Assembly (NCBI GenBank): GCA_026713245.1
Contig: JAPOOU010000093.1
Coordinates: forward strand, 1 to 39,989
Reading direction: 5' to 3'
Source: Chloroflexota bacterium
Lineage (GTDB): Bacteria > Chloroflexota > Anaerolineae > Aggregatilineales > Phototrophicaceae
DNA length: 39,989 nucleotides
The position numbers and the translations under genes are program-made. This document shows positions 7,745 to 15,461 of this stretch, one piece after another. Each line of letters starts with the position of its first letter. The stretch's first letter is position 1. The notes beneath the pieces are model-generated. The model was not told the DNA's origin. It did not search any database and saw only the letters and a program-made list of their open reading frames with translations.

Positions 7745-8203
7745 TTAGATCTCCCGCACCCAGAATTGAGCGAGACGGCGCAGTGTCGTTCCGCTGTTTC
7801 TCCCTTGGAGCTTGAACGTGTGAGATCCGGCGCTCAAATTCTGAATCAGATGAGTAAAACTCACCATTTCATTGTCTACGCCTCCATATCTCAAACCATG
7901 GTCGGCGTCACCTTGTAGGGTCCCATCTACTTCAACGTCAATCTTCAAACCCTTATTTGCCACCACACCATGGAAATGAACCAGGACGTCTCCGCCCTCG
8001 GTGGTGATCGTCAGATTGAAGTTGCTATCGATATCGACAAAGGTAGCGCTGTGTGGGATAGCTATATCATCCTCCGTCGTGTGGGCTGCGACCGTCTTTC
8101 GTACTCTGTCGAGTTCTGCCAGGTTCTCGCTGACCGCGTTCATTTCGCCGGCGCTGACCAGCTCTCCGACCTGCCAATCCGTTTTGGGTGTTGTCCAAGC
8201 CAT
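7745..8203 (-). CDS. Tail-fibre-like paralogue 4
   Basis: This 152-residue protein starts MAWTTPKTDWQVGELVSAGE and ends THLIQNLSAGSHTFKLQGR, then RRLAQFWVREI. It is almost identical to the downstream copy through SATFVDIDSNFNLTITT, then diverges at GVVANKGLKIDVEVDGTLQG and at the pre-terminal loop. The fixed N-terminal anchor, fixed beta-strand C-terminus and patchy change between them fit an externally exposed tail protein under diversification. A GGAGAACATACA ribosome site precedes the ATG. It is transcribed with the array; the gap to the next gene holds leader copy 2. Confidence 0.6.
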   Translation of the reverse strand: MAWTTPKTDWQVGELVSAGEMNAVSENLAELDRVRKTVAAHTTEDDIAIPHSATFVDIDSNFNLTITTEGGDVLVHFHGVVANKGLKIDVEVDGTLQGDADHGLRYGGVDNEMVSFTHLIQNLSAGSHTFKLQGRNSGTTLRRLAQFWVREI

Positions 8204-8256
8204 TGTATGTTCTCCTTTTTTCGACTTTTGTCGTTTCTCGCGTTTACTGGATTTGT

Positions 8257-8328
8257 CCTGCTAAACATCAAGCAGGTTTGTGAAATTGTCCTGTGGACTT
8301 CGGCCCGTCACAAACCAGTCCACAGGAC
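8257..8328 (-). ncRNA. Structured mRNA leader element, copy 3
   Basis: This is the best-formed fibre-gene copy: a perfect 12-bp stem (8317-8328 with 8288-8299), loop GGTTTGTGACGGGCCGA and a perfect 8-base loop complement CACAAACC at 8275-8282. The second hairpin CCTGC...GCAGG encloses TTGATGTTTA. The loop's 3' half differs slightly (CGGGCC rather than AGGGC), while the 8 bases able to pair downstream are unchanged. It lies 54 bases from the start codon. Confidence 0.6.
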
Positions 8329-8410
8329 ACCCTGTCTATGCTGCGTACTCTGAAACCTCCCATTTCTTATTGTCTCTTGCGCGCTCCCTCCTTTTCATAT
8401 TCCCTGATCC

Positions 8411-8896
8411 CTAAATCTCGCGCACCCAGAATTGGGCGCCGGGATAAAGTATGATTCCACGACCGGAGTGATTCCCTTTCCACTGTAGTTTGAAGGTATG
8501 GGATCCAGCGCTTAAGCCCTGAACAAATCGGTCAAAAGACACGGAATGACGGCGATCGCCGTGCACAAGATCGATATGTGTGAGTCCAATGTCACCGCCT
8601 TGGCGAATTCCGTCGACATCAATATCGAAATGACAGCGGTTGCTAGAAACATTACGTGCCATTGCACCGTCAAAATGAACCAGCACATCTCCACCTGTTG
8701 TCGTAATCGTCAGGTTCAAGTTGGTGCTGTCAAGATCGGCAAATTCATCACCGACTACTCTGATCTCCTCGGTCGTCGTATAGATGGCGGTCGCCAGATT
8801 CCTAAGCGTCGCCAGATTCTCGTTTACCGCGTTGAAATCGCTGGCGGCAATCAGCTCTCCGGTCTCCCAATCCGTTTTGGGTGTTGTCCAAGCCAT
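8411..8896 (-). CDS. Tail-fibre-like paralogue 3
   Basis: This 161-residue member starts MAWTTPKTDWETGELIAASD, then FNAVNENLATLRNLATAIYT, and ends FVQGLSAGSHTFKLQWK ... GAQFWVREI. The N-terminal half is closest to paralogue 6 (shared IYTTTE and LNLTITTTGGDVLV blocks). The centre (MARNVSSNRCHFDIDVDG) is its own and contains one of the few cysteines in the array. The ribosome site GGAGAACCTACA has one base change from its siblings. There is no enzyme signature. The role is inferred as for the other copies. Confidence 0.6.
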   Translation of the reverse strand: MAWTTPKTDWETGELIAASDFNAVNENLATLRNLATAIYTTTEEIRVVGDEFADLDSTNLNLTITTTGGDVLVHFDGAMARNVSSNRCHFDIDVDGIRQGGDIGLTHIDLVHGDRRHSVSFDRFVQGLSAGSHTFKLQWKGNHSGRGIILYPGAQFWVREI

Positions 8897-8949
8897 TGTA
8901 GGTTCTCCTTTTTTCGACTTTTGTCATTTCTCGTGTTTGCTGGATTTGT

Positions 8950-9021
8950 CCTGCTGTACATCAAGCAGGTCTGTGAATTTGTCCTGTGGACCTTGCCCTG
9001 TCACAAACCAGTCCACAGGAC
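8950..9021 (-). ncRNA. Structured mRNA leader element, copy 4
   Basis: The main stem (9010-9021 with 8981-8992) keeps all 12 pairs if read as minus-strand RNA: the innermost pair has become U-G. The loop reads GGTTTGTGACAGGGCAA. Its partner is CACAGACC (8968-8975), where one A to G change again gives U-G on the minus strand. Both changes would be A-C mismatches on the plus strand, so they favour a structure formed by the mRNA of the fibre genes. The second hairpin is intact, and the distance to the start codon is 54 bases. Confidence 0.65.
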
Positions 9022-9104
9022 ACAAGCCTGTGCTGCGCACTCTGAAATCCCGCGTTTCTTATCGTCTCGTCTGCACCCCCCTCCTTGTCATATTTGTTGA
9101 TCCC

Positions 9105-9578
9105 TTAGATCTCCCGCACCCAGAATTGGGCGCCAGCAAGCAAGCGGATTTCTCTGTGCTTCCATTGGAGATTAAACGTATGAGAACCGGGACTTAGATT
9201 CTGCACTAGGCGGGTGAAACACACCCCTCGGTCGTACTTTGGTCTGGCTGCCATAATACCAGTGTCACCACCAAGCCGTGTTCCGTCTACTTCAATGTCA
9301 AAACGACAGACTCTGTCGTCGCCCCTAGGGTCAATTGCTCCATGAAAATGAGCCAGTACATCTCCACCAAATGTTAAGATCGTGAGATTAAGATTCACGC
9401 TGTCCACGTTGATGAATGCGTTGTTGGGATTATGTATTTCGACAATTTCCGCCGTCGTAGTTCCTACAGCCAAACCTAGGTTTCTCACCGCCGCCAGATT
9501 CTCGCCAATCGCATTCAAATGAGCTGCGGTAACCAGTTCACCGTCGGCCCAGTCGGTCTTAGGTGTTGTCCTAGCCAT
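9105..9578 (-). CDS. Tail-fibre-like paralogue 2
   Basis: This 157-residue protein starts MARTTPKTDWADGELVTAAH, then LNAIGENLAAVRNLG, and ends RLVQNLSPGSHTFNLQWK ... AGAQFWVREI. With the first gene of the array it forms a subgroup marked by VTAAHLNAIGENLAA. These two are more diverged from the other four in both protein and leader sequence. The middle (DVLAHFHGAIDPRGDDRVCR) is unique. The ribosome site is AAGGAGAAAAGT. The VTAAHLN variant is closest to the general phage fibre or decoration N-terminal motif. Confidence 0.6.
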   Translation of the reverse strand: MARTTPKTDWADGELVTAAHLNAIGENLAAVRNLGLAVGTTTAEIVEIHNPNNAFINVDSVNLNLTILTFGGDVLAHFHGAIDPRGDDRVCRFDIEVDGTRLGGDTGIMAARPKYDRGVCFTRLVQNLSPGSHTFNLQWKHREIRLLAGAQFWVREI

Positions 9579-9630
9579 ACTTTTCTCCTTCCTTTGATCT
9601 ATCTTTCTTTCTTGCGCTCAATAGACTTGT

Positions 9631-9702
9631 CCCGCTAAACATCAAGCAGGTTTGTGAAACTGTCCTGCGCACCTTGCCCTGTCACAAGCCAGTCCACTGG
9701 AC
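9631..9702 (-). ncRNA. Structured mRNA leader element, copy 5
   Basis: This is a diverged copy with the same 72-base length. The minus-strand arms (9691-9702 and 9662-9673) differ from copies 1-4 at several places but still form 10 of 12 pairs when U-G is allowed. The second hairpin reads CCTGC/GCGGG, with a central U-G pair. The loop is GGCTTGTGACAGGGCAA; its partner CACAAACC (9649-9656) now has one C-A mismatch. The distance to the start codon is 53 bases. Confidence 0.55.
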
Positions 9703-9784
9703 AGCTTCTCTTTGCTACGTACCCAGTCATCGCCCAGTTCTTATTGTCTCACCTGCGCCTCCTCCATTCGTATGCGCTCACTCC

Positions 9785-10273
9785 TTAGATCTCGCGCACC
9801 CAGAATCGAGCGCCTGGGAGCAACCTTATTTTCTGATGACCTTGACCGATGCGCTTCCATTGAAGTTTCGCAATATGAGAACCCGCAACAGTTTTCTGAA
9901 CCACGTGCATTATGCTCACAGGATGTACTACGGGATTCGCCGCGCACTCCCCAATACCGTTCACTCCTCCTTGCAGGTTCCCATCAAGGCTTACGTCAAA
10001 GACTACCGTTATAGTGCCGCTAGTGCCGTGACTCGCTAATGAGCCGCAGAAGTACACCAGCAAGTCCCCACCCACAGTGTTAATTGAAAGGTTAAGGATG
10101 TTGCTGTCAACATCGGCAAACTCGTCGGGAGCAACGATAATCTCTGCGCTAGTTCTCGCAACTGCAGTCGGTAGATTCTTCAACGCCGCCAGATTCTCGC
10201 CAATCGCATTCAAATGAGCTGCGGTAACGAGTTCACCGTTGGCCCAATCGGTCTTGGGCTTGGTACTAGCCAT
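9785..10273 (-). CDS. Tail-fibre-like paralogue 1 (first of array)
   Basis: This 162-residue protein is the first gene of the visible tail operon. It begins MASTKPKTDWANGELVTAAH, then LNAIGENLAALKNL, and ends VVQKTVAGSHIAKLQWKRIG ... PGARFWVREI. It is the most diverged member: the usual NLSAGSHTFKLQ block has become KTVAGSHIAKLQ and AQFWVREI has become ARFWVREI. The central section (CGSLASHGTSGTITVVFDVS) is longer than in its siblings. AAGGAGAATAGT lies before the ATG. The 480 bases upstream, up to the kinase-like gene, must hold the promoter unless transcription reads through. Confidence 0.6.
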   Translation of the reverse strand: MASTKPKTDWANGELVTAAHLNAIGENLAALKNLPTAVARTSAEIIVAPDEFADVDSNILNLSINTVGGDLLVYFCGSLASHGTSGTITVVFDVSLDGNLQGGVNGIGECAANPVVHPVSIMHVVQKTVAGSHIAKLQWKRIGQGHQKIRLLPGARFWVREI

Positions 10274-10325
10274 ACTATTCTCCTTCCTTCAATCTTTCTT
10301 GCTTTCTCACGTATACTGGATATTT

Positions 10326-10397
10326 ACTGCTAAACATCAATCAGGTTTTTGAATTTGTCCTGCGAACCTTGCCCTGTTACAAGCCAGTCCACTGGAC
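10326..10397 (-). ncRNA. Structured mRNA leader element, copy 6
   Basis: This is the most diverged copy, before the first fibre gene. The main stem (10386-10397 with 10357-10368) retains 11 of 12 pairs on minus-strand RNA if three G-U pairs are allowed. The loop GGCTTGTAACAGGGCAA and its partner CAAAAACC (10344-10351) have lost several pseudoknot pairs. The second hairpin is reduced to CTG/CAG. It lies 53 bases from the start codon. Confidence 0.5.
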
Positions 10398-10754
10398 ACA
10401 AGCGCGTCCCTACCCAATTGAAATCAGTCCGCAGCGATCGTTCGATGATTTTCTTCCCCCTCACTTCTAGTTTGATGATATGCACAGATAATAGCACGTT
10501 TGTGCTAATAAGCGCGACTGTTTAGTCGCATTTTGTAAATCGAACGGAATTCTTTCTAATTTCACACCGCCTATAAATGACTTAAGTCGGTCTTCCACGC
10601 CTCCGTTTAGGACCTGCTCCTGTGAAAAGGCACGTCGCTCATGCGATGAGATAGCTTATTATTTTGCGTGAGCGCGGCAATTCTGCTCGCTGCCGCCGAG
10701 CGGCTGAAATACAAACGACGCTTGGTAGCGTGTCTATTGTTTCCCGGGGGTTTC
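10398..10754. promoter_or_regulatory. Intergenic region with twin hairpins and a possible extended -10
   Basis: No gene is visible here. Two short inverted repeats with the same 4-base loop stand 6 bases apart: TAGCAC-GTTT-GTGCTA (10492-10507) and GCGACT-GTTT-AGTCGC (10514-10529). Overlapping the first, the minus strand reads TGCTATTAT (10488-10496), an extended -10-like sequence that could start the fibre/tail operon; no good -35 is seen. The part nearest the kinase-like gene (10610-10750) contains only weak GC-rich dyads (around 10683-10705) that might end kinase transcription. Confidence 0.35.
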
Positions 10755-13700
10755 CTAGGCCAGGGTGATGCTCCAGGAAGATACGCCAAGTACGACGCCG
10801 CCGTCTTTGACGAAGATGACCGGCACCACTTCGGCGTCGGGCGCGACGAAGGGAATGCCCGCTCCAATCTGCGAATCATTGAAATAGGCGAAGATGATAC
10901 CTGTGAGGGGATCGCGGTCCAGGCGCAAGCGCGCGATGACGACGTTGACCGAGCGTTGGCTGACGAAATCTGCTTGGTTATTGGCATATAGCGCGAGGTT
11001 GATGACGTTGGGGCCGATAGCCTGTACTTGAATCCCGGCGTTTTCTCCCCCGCTCGTGCTTTGGAACAGGATGCCAAAGTATACGTCTTCCCCGCTGATT
11101 ACAGCCGGGTTGAAACTGCGCAGTGTTAGATCCGCTTCTATGCGGCTGATCCGTCGTGGCGCTTGATTGCCGTATTGGCTGTCGAGCAAATCCGGCGGCG
11201 GGAAGTGAAAGGCAGTTTCGCCGTCAGTCTGGCTGGTGATACCGAGCCGCCAGGACCCGTCTTGCGATGAGAAGCGTTCTTCGTTCCAGAAGGGCGATGC
11301 TAGCGAGCCGTGGTATAGGTCGAGCAAGTTTTGAGCGCCACGAAGTCCTTCAGGCGGCAAAGGGGGCGTGGGGGTCAAGGTAGGCAAGGGTGTCTGCGTG
11401 GGCACATGTGTGGCGGTCGGCAGATCTGTCGCCGTGGGCGTCGGTATGTCGGTGGGCTTCGGCGCCTCAGTTTTGGCAGGCGCGACATCGTCCCGCTTCT
11501 CAACGTCGTCGTCTCCACCCAACGCGTCCCGTGGATCTGATACCGCCAGCGCCGTCCCTGTATCAGCGTTCGCTTCGTCTGAATCGCTCTTGTCGTTCTC
11601 TTCGCCCGCCCTATCTATCGCCATTTGAGCGACGATCGTAACCGCCGGCACGGTTCTGGTTGGCCGAGCCGTCTCGGTGGGGTTCGGGGCCAAGTCGGCC
11701 AGGAGACTTTCGAGATTGCCATCGGCGGACAGCGCAATCAAGCCGCCGACAACCAGGACGACGCCGACAACGGCGGCCATGTTGAAGAGCAGTCGGCTCA
11801 TGCCGGCGCGCTTGCCATTGGTGATGTCGGCGGGCAGATCCGCGACAGCCGGCTCCACCTCGGCGACGGCTTCTGACGAAGCCCCATCATTCGCGCCCGG
11901 CAAGGACTCGGTCTTGGTTTCGGGCTCTTCCGGCAAGCTTTCGACCAGGCGATACCAGTGTCGGAAGAGAGCATAAGCCGGATTGCGTTCGATAAACAGC
12001 GCTTTGAATAATTCATTCATGTCGTCGAGCTTTTGGCTGCGGCGCATGTTGCTGGTGTAGATGTCGACGAATTGCTCGTAGGTATCGCGCCAGGACAGCA
12101 TTGTTTGAGCATACGGCTGCCCCAGCAACTCGTCTGTCAATTTCGCCTGGCTGTGGATGGCCTCGCGTACCGCCGCTTGCGGTTGGTCGGATTGGCGGTC
12201 TATATCTTGCAGCAAGCCGCGTCGTTTGACGCTTAACTCCGCTAGCGCCTTCTGCAATTCCATCATCCAGTCGCGATAGCCGGTTAGCGCAATGTTGGCG
12301 TTGCTCTCGATTTCGATGATCGCGCGCAGCACTTGCTCAATCTTGCTGCCGGCCGCGCGGAACTCGGCGCTGGCCCAATCCTGCACCGCCGCTTCCAGCG
12401 TTCGCAGACTGTGAATGCCGGGCGCCAGCAAACGCTCCTCTGTGTTTTCTTCAAGTTGTTTTACAATCTCGTCGATTTGGTCCAGCGCTTGCTTGTTGTT
12501 TACGGTATTGAGCAGGCTCTGCGCCTTCAACAATGCTTGCCGCCGCTCTATGAATTCATCCAATTTGCGCATGGCAGGTTGACGGTCTTCCGACTCGGGC
12601 AAGGCGCGGTCTGCCGCGGCCCGCCAGAATCGCGCGTCTTCGATGATGCCGTCATGGGCGTCCAGGACGCCACAAAGCACATATTGAGCGAAGAGTATAC
12701 GAAGCGACGCGGTATTGCTCTTGCCGAAGGCTTGTACGAGACCCTGGCCCATCGCTTTGAGATAGGTGTCTGTACTGGGCATCTGACTGGCGAAGTCGCC
12801 GATGGCTTGGTCTTCTTCTTCTGTATAAAGATGTTCGATATCCAGCAGCGCCTGTTGCGTTCGGCTTTCGCTTTCGACGCCGTTGCGCTCGACCCATTCG
12901 CGCAGGATATGAGACAGTCTAAAGAGACGGTCGGCGATGGCTTGTTCGTTGTCGCTGCGCGCGATTTCTAGCGCCTGCTGGCCGAGGCGTTGCGCATCCG
13001 CCAACTGCCCATCGTCAAAGGCCGCCCATCCATCGGCCAGCGTCCGTCCCAGATGGCCCGGAACGGAATGGCGTTCCACATAATTTGCGCCTTCTATCAC
13101 GCTATAAAGCTGAGCGAACCAACTGGAGAGCGTCGGGCTGATGGTAGAGACCGATTTCGCGGCCGTGGCCAAGACATTAAGCGCTTCGTTCTTGTTGCCG
13201 GCGACGATGACGTCTTGATAGCGGATCCAGGCCACCCGGGCAGCCTGGATGTTTTCCAGCAGTTCGCTCAGCATTTTGTCAAATAGATGTTCGGAGAATG
13301 GCGCGAGTTCGTCGTGCTTTTCCGCCAACCAATTGGACAAATCGGTACCGTCGACTGCCGGTACGAAGGTTTGACTGGTTTGAAGGATTTCGTAAAGGTG
13401 GCTGAGTGAGTCCTCGATCTGGTCCCAGACCGGATTGGGCGGGTCAATGGCGCGGCTGGCATCGAGAGCAGTGAGCGCATCGCGCGGGTTGTTCGCGGCT
13501 TGCTTGCCGATGACGTGCATATTGTCCGCGAGCGCCATGGCGGCGTTGAGCGCGCGAGTCAGCGCATTTAGCGGCAGACGGCGTTCGGAGAATTCGTGCT
13601 GCAGGCTGAGCGTTTGCAGCTTTGAGCTAAGCGCGCTAATGCTCTCGACCACTTCGCCATAGATATCGCGCAATTCAGCAGCGCCGGGTTTTTCCATTGC

Positions 13701-15116
13701 TTCGGTCTGATCCAGGATGCGAACGATACTGCGTAATATGGCCGTTAACTCGTCCACAGGGATGCCCTCGGCGCCCAGTTGACGAACAGCATTGTCCAGC
13801 CGATTGATATTGGGCCGCAACAGCAAAACTTCGGAATAGCGCGCGGAAATGCGCTCTGCCAATTGCCACTGCAACTCGCGCGTGCTTATGGCGTCCGGGC
13901 GGTCAACCATCAGCAGATTGGCTGCTTTGTCGGGCTTGTACTCAAAGAGCAACATCGTGCTCTCCGGGATGGTGTCTGGAATCTCGTCCAGTTGCGTATC
14001 GATCAAAAGCATGCACCAGTCCAGCAGTAGGTGCACAATGCCGGAGGTTTTTGTTCCAGCGCGCTCGCGCATATCGTTGAGCAACTCCGCCGCGCGGGAC
14101 CAGTTGCCGTTGCCCATGTATATTTTTACGGCATCCAGATCGGCAGAGACTTCCAGATCGCGCAGGCGGTCAACAATACCAGAGTGGGTGGAGCGGGCGA
14201 CCGGATAGGCGGGGTTCTGATGAATCGCCGATTCAAGTTGATTTTGCAGCGTAAGCAGTTCGTTGCGGCTGAGATTGGGGTTCTTGAGCCTGGTAATGGT
14301 ACGGGATACGATCGCGTTGCGAACGTGCTCCAAAGGAGTGCGGTAACGTGACAGGTCGGCGTTGAGCGCTTTCAACGATGTATGGCGAAAGCGAAGGTTG
14401 GGATGTACGGCTTTACTGACGATGTCTTGCAGGCGTTGGTTGACATTCTGCGCATCTTGATGAAAATCCAGCCTGAAATCGTGCCCGGCGTCGCGCGGGA
14501 CGTCTACCCTGTGTCCGCCAGACAAGATGAAATACAGTAACTCACCGACTTGGTAAATGTCGGTCTGGCGGCTGATGCCTTGCGAGGTCGCTTCATCGCC
14601 CTCGAGGAAAATCGCATTGCCCCAATCAATTACCTTGAGCGTATAGTTTTCTCGATTCCAAAAGAGATGCTTGGCATCAACATCGTTATAGACGATGTCT
14701 TTATCATGCGCGGCTTGCAAGAGATGGATGAGCCGGTCGACAATCTCCAGCATTTCCAGTTCTGGCAGGCGTTCGTTTTGCGCGGCAAGCCGGACGACTT
14801 CATCGGCGACAATGATGCCTTCCGCGCGTTCCATCACGATATATTGGTGCGGGATGCCGCCAACGAAGAATTGCCCGCTGCCGACCAGTTCAGTTAAAGT
14901 CGGATGGCCGGCAAGGCGGGAAAGCGCTTCCCGTTCGTTGACGATGCTGACTTCTTGGCCGGCGCGGATGGGCGGCGCATCGTTGGGCGCGGGGCGCTTT
15001 ATCACTACCGGACGGTCGTCGGTCGCTGTGTCCACCGCGCGCAAAGTCTCGCCGGAGCGTCCGCGCGGATAAATGAAATTGTAGCGGTAGCGGTTGTCGA
15101 ATAGGCTGTCCGCCAT
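10755..15116 (-). CDS. Giant degenerate Ser/Thr protein kinase-like membrane protein
   Basis: The product has 1453 residues. The N-terminal ~270 residues are a protein-kinase fold: VVIK (K40), hinge YIVMERAEG, catalytic-loop equivalent IVYNDVDAKHLFW (D145 kept, HRD changed to YND, the usual Asn replaced by His), and DWG (164-166) for DFG. Then comes about 800 residues of mostly helical, tetratricopeptide- or coiled-coil-like sequence. A single membrane helix near 1105-1130 (MAAVVGVVLVVGGLIAL) is followed by a Thr/Pro-rich stalk (TPTATDLPTATHVPTQTPLP). The C-terminal domain of ~185 residues looks like an extracellular beta-sandwich, carbohydrate-binding or LamG-like (DGSWRLGITS, SWSITLA). The layout suggests an outside ligand coupled to an inside kinase or pseudokinase. 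Whether it phosphorylates is uncertain. A PP2C-like protein lies 6.7 kb away. Confidence 0.7.
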   Translation of the reverse strand: MADSLFDNRYRYNFIYPRGRSGETLRAVDTATDDRPVVIKRPAPNDAPPIRAGQEVSIVNEREALSRLAGHPTLTELVGSGQFFVGGIPHQYIVMERAEGIIVADEVVRLAAQNERLPELEMLEIVDRLIHLLQAAHDKDIVYNDVDAKHLFWNRENYTLKVIDWGNAIFLEGDEATSQGISRQTDIYQVGELLYFILSGGHRVDVPRDAGHDFRLDFHQDAQNVNQRLQDIVSKAVHPNLRFRHTSLKALNADLSRYRTPLEHVRNAIVSRTITRLKNPNLSRNELLTLQNQLESAIHQNPAYPVARSTHSGIVDRLRDLEVSADLDAVKIYMGNGNWSRAAELLNDMRERAGTKTSGIVHLLLDWCMLLIDTQLDEIPDTIPESTMLLFEYKPDKAANLLMVDRPDAISTRELQWQLAERISARYSEVLLLRPNINRLDNAVRQLGAEGIPVDELTAILRSIVRILDQTEAMEKPGAAELRDIYGEVVESISALSSKLQTLSLQHEFSERRLPLNALTRALNAAMALADNMHVIGKQAANNPRDALTALDASRAIDPPNPVWDQIEDSLSHLYEILQTSQTFVPAVDGTDLSNWLAEKHDELAPFSEHLFDKMLSELLENIQAARVAWIRYQDVIVAGNKNEALNVLATAAKSVSTISPTLSSWFAQLYSVIEGANYVERHSVPGHLGRTLADGWAAFDDGQLADAQRLGQQALEIARSDNEQAIADRLFRLSHILREWVERNGVESESRTQQALLDIEHLYTEEEDQAIGDFASQMPSTDTYLKAMGQGLVQAFGKSNTASLRILFAQYVLCGVLDAHDGIIEDARFWRAAADRALPESEDRQPAMRKLDEFIERRQALLKAQSLLNTVNNKQALDQIDEIVKQLEENTEERLLAPGIHSLRTLEAAVQDWASAEFRAAGSKIEQVLRAIIEIESNANIALTGYRDWMMELQKALAELSVKRRGLLQDIDRQSDQPQAAVREAIHSQAKLTDELLGQPYAQTMLSWRDTYEQFVDIYTSNMRRSQKLDDMNELFKALFIERNPAYALFRHWYRLVESLPEEPETKTESLPGANDGASSEAVAEVEPAVADLPADITNGKRAGMSRLLFNMAAVVGVVLVVGGLIALSADGNLESLLADLAPNPTETARPTRTVPAVTIVAQMAIDRAGEENDKSDSDEANADTGTALAVSDPRDALGGDDDVEKRDDVAPAKTEAPKPTDIPTPTATDLPTATHVPTQTPLPTLTPTPPLPPEGLRGAQNLLDLYHGSLASPFWNEERFSSQDGSWRLGITSQTDGETAFHFPPPDLLDSQYGNQAPRRISRIEADLTLRSFNPAVISGEDVYFGILFQSTSGGENAGIQVQAIGPNVINLALYANNQADFVSQRSVNVVIARLRLDRDPLTGIIFAYFNDSQIGAGIPFVAPDAEVVPVIFVKDGGVVLGVSSWSITLA

Positions 15117-15461
15117 GGGTCGGTTCCAAACAGTCGGACTAATTTAGCCAGAAAAACGTTCGATGACTCGGCTCTCGTTATATGGTGGTGAGATTGGCGT
15201 CACGAGAAAAAACGGCTTCCTGGGACGCGATTCGCTGTAAACGCGCCTGCGGCAGCAGGTCGAACGTCTTTCATTGTATGCCGATTCTGAGGGCGCGCAA
15301 GGGATATAGGTCCTGGTTTTTGGGATATAATGACTGGAACTTGGGATATCCATGTGGCGATTCCTCTGGCTGGCGCATATTGACGCGTCTGTGTATAACA
15401 AACAGTCGTTGCTTCAATTTGAGCAGCGCAGCAGCTTAAGACGGAGTTCCGAATCTATCCG
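15117..15461. promoter_or_regulatory. Divergent intergenic region between kinase-like and YfhO-flippase genes
   Basis: These 345 bases separate two divergent long genes and contain no convincing gene. A TATAAT hexamer at 15326-15331 points toward the rightward gene but has no recognisable -35 at 16-18 bases. It would give a leader of about 125 bases. GGAG at 15443-15446 is the only purine run before the rightward ATG and is rather far from it. No clear promoter for the kinase-like gene was found. Confidence 0.25.

Noticed and set aside
6406-10273. Diversity-generating retroelement or shufflon
   Set aside because: No reverse transcriptase, recombinase or inverted gene copies are present; all six genes point the same way.
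6927-10397. Integron cassette array with attC sites
   Set aside because: Unit lengths of 0.66-0.69 kb with a palindrome per gene look similar, but the genes are all paralogues, the palindromes are near-identical by descent, the GTTRRRY/RYYYAAC core sites are absent, and no integrase is visible.
6927-10397. Intergenic hairpins as Rho-independent terminators
   Set aside because: After the 3' arm the coding strand continues with A-rich sequence and CACAAACC, not a U-run, and the loop is long and conserved.
6900-10440. CRISPR array
   Set aside because: Repeats are about 0.7 kb apart with coding sequence between them.
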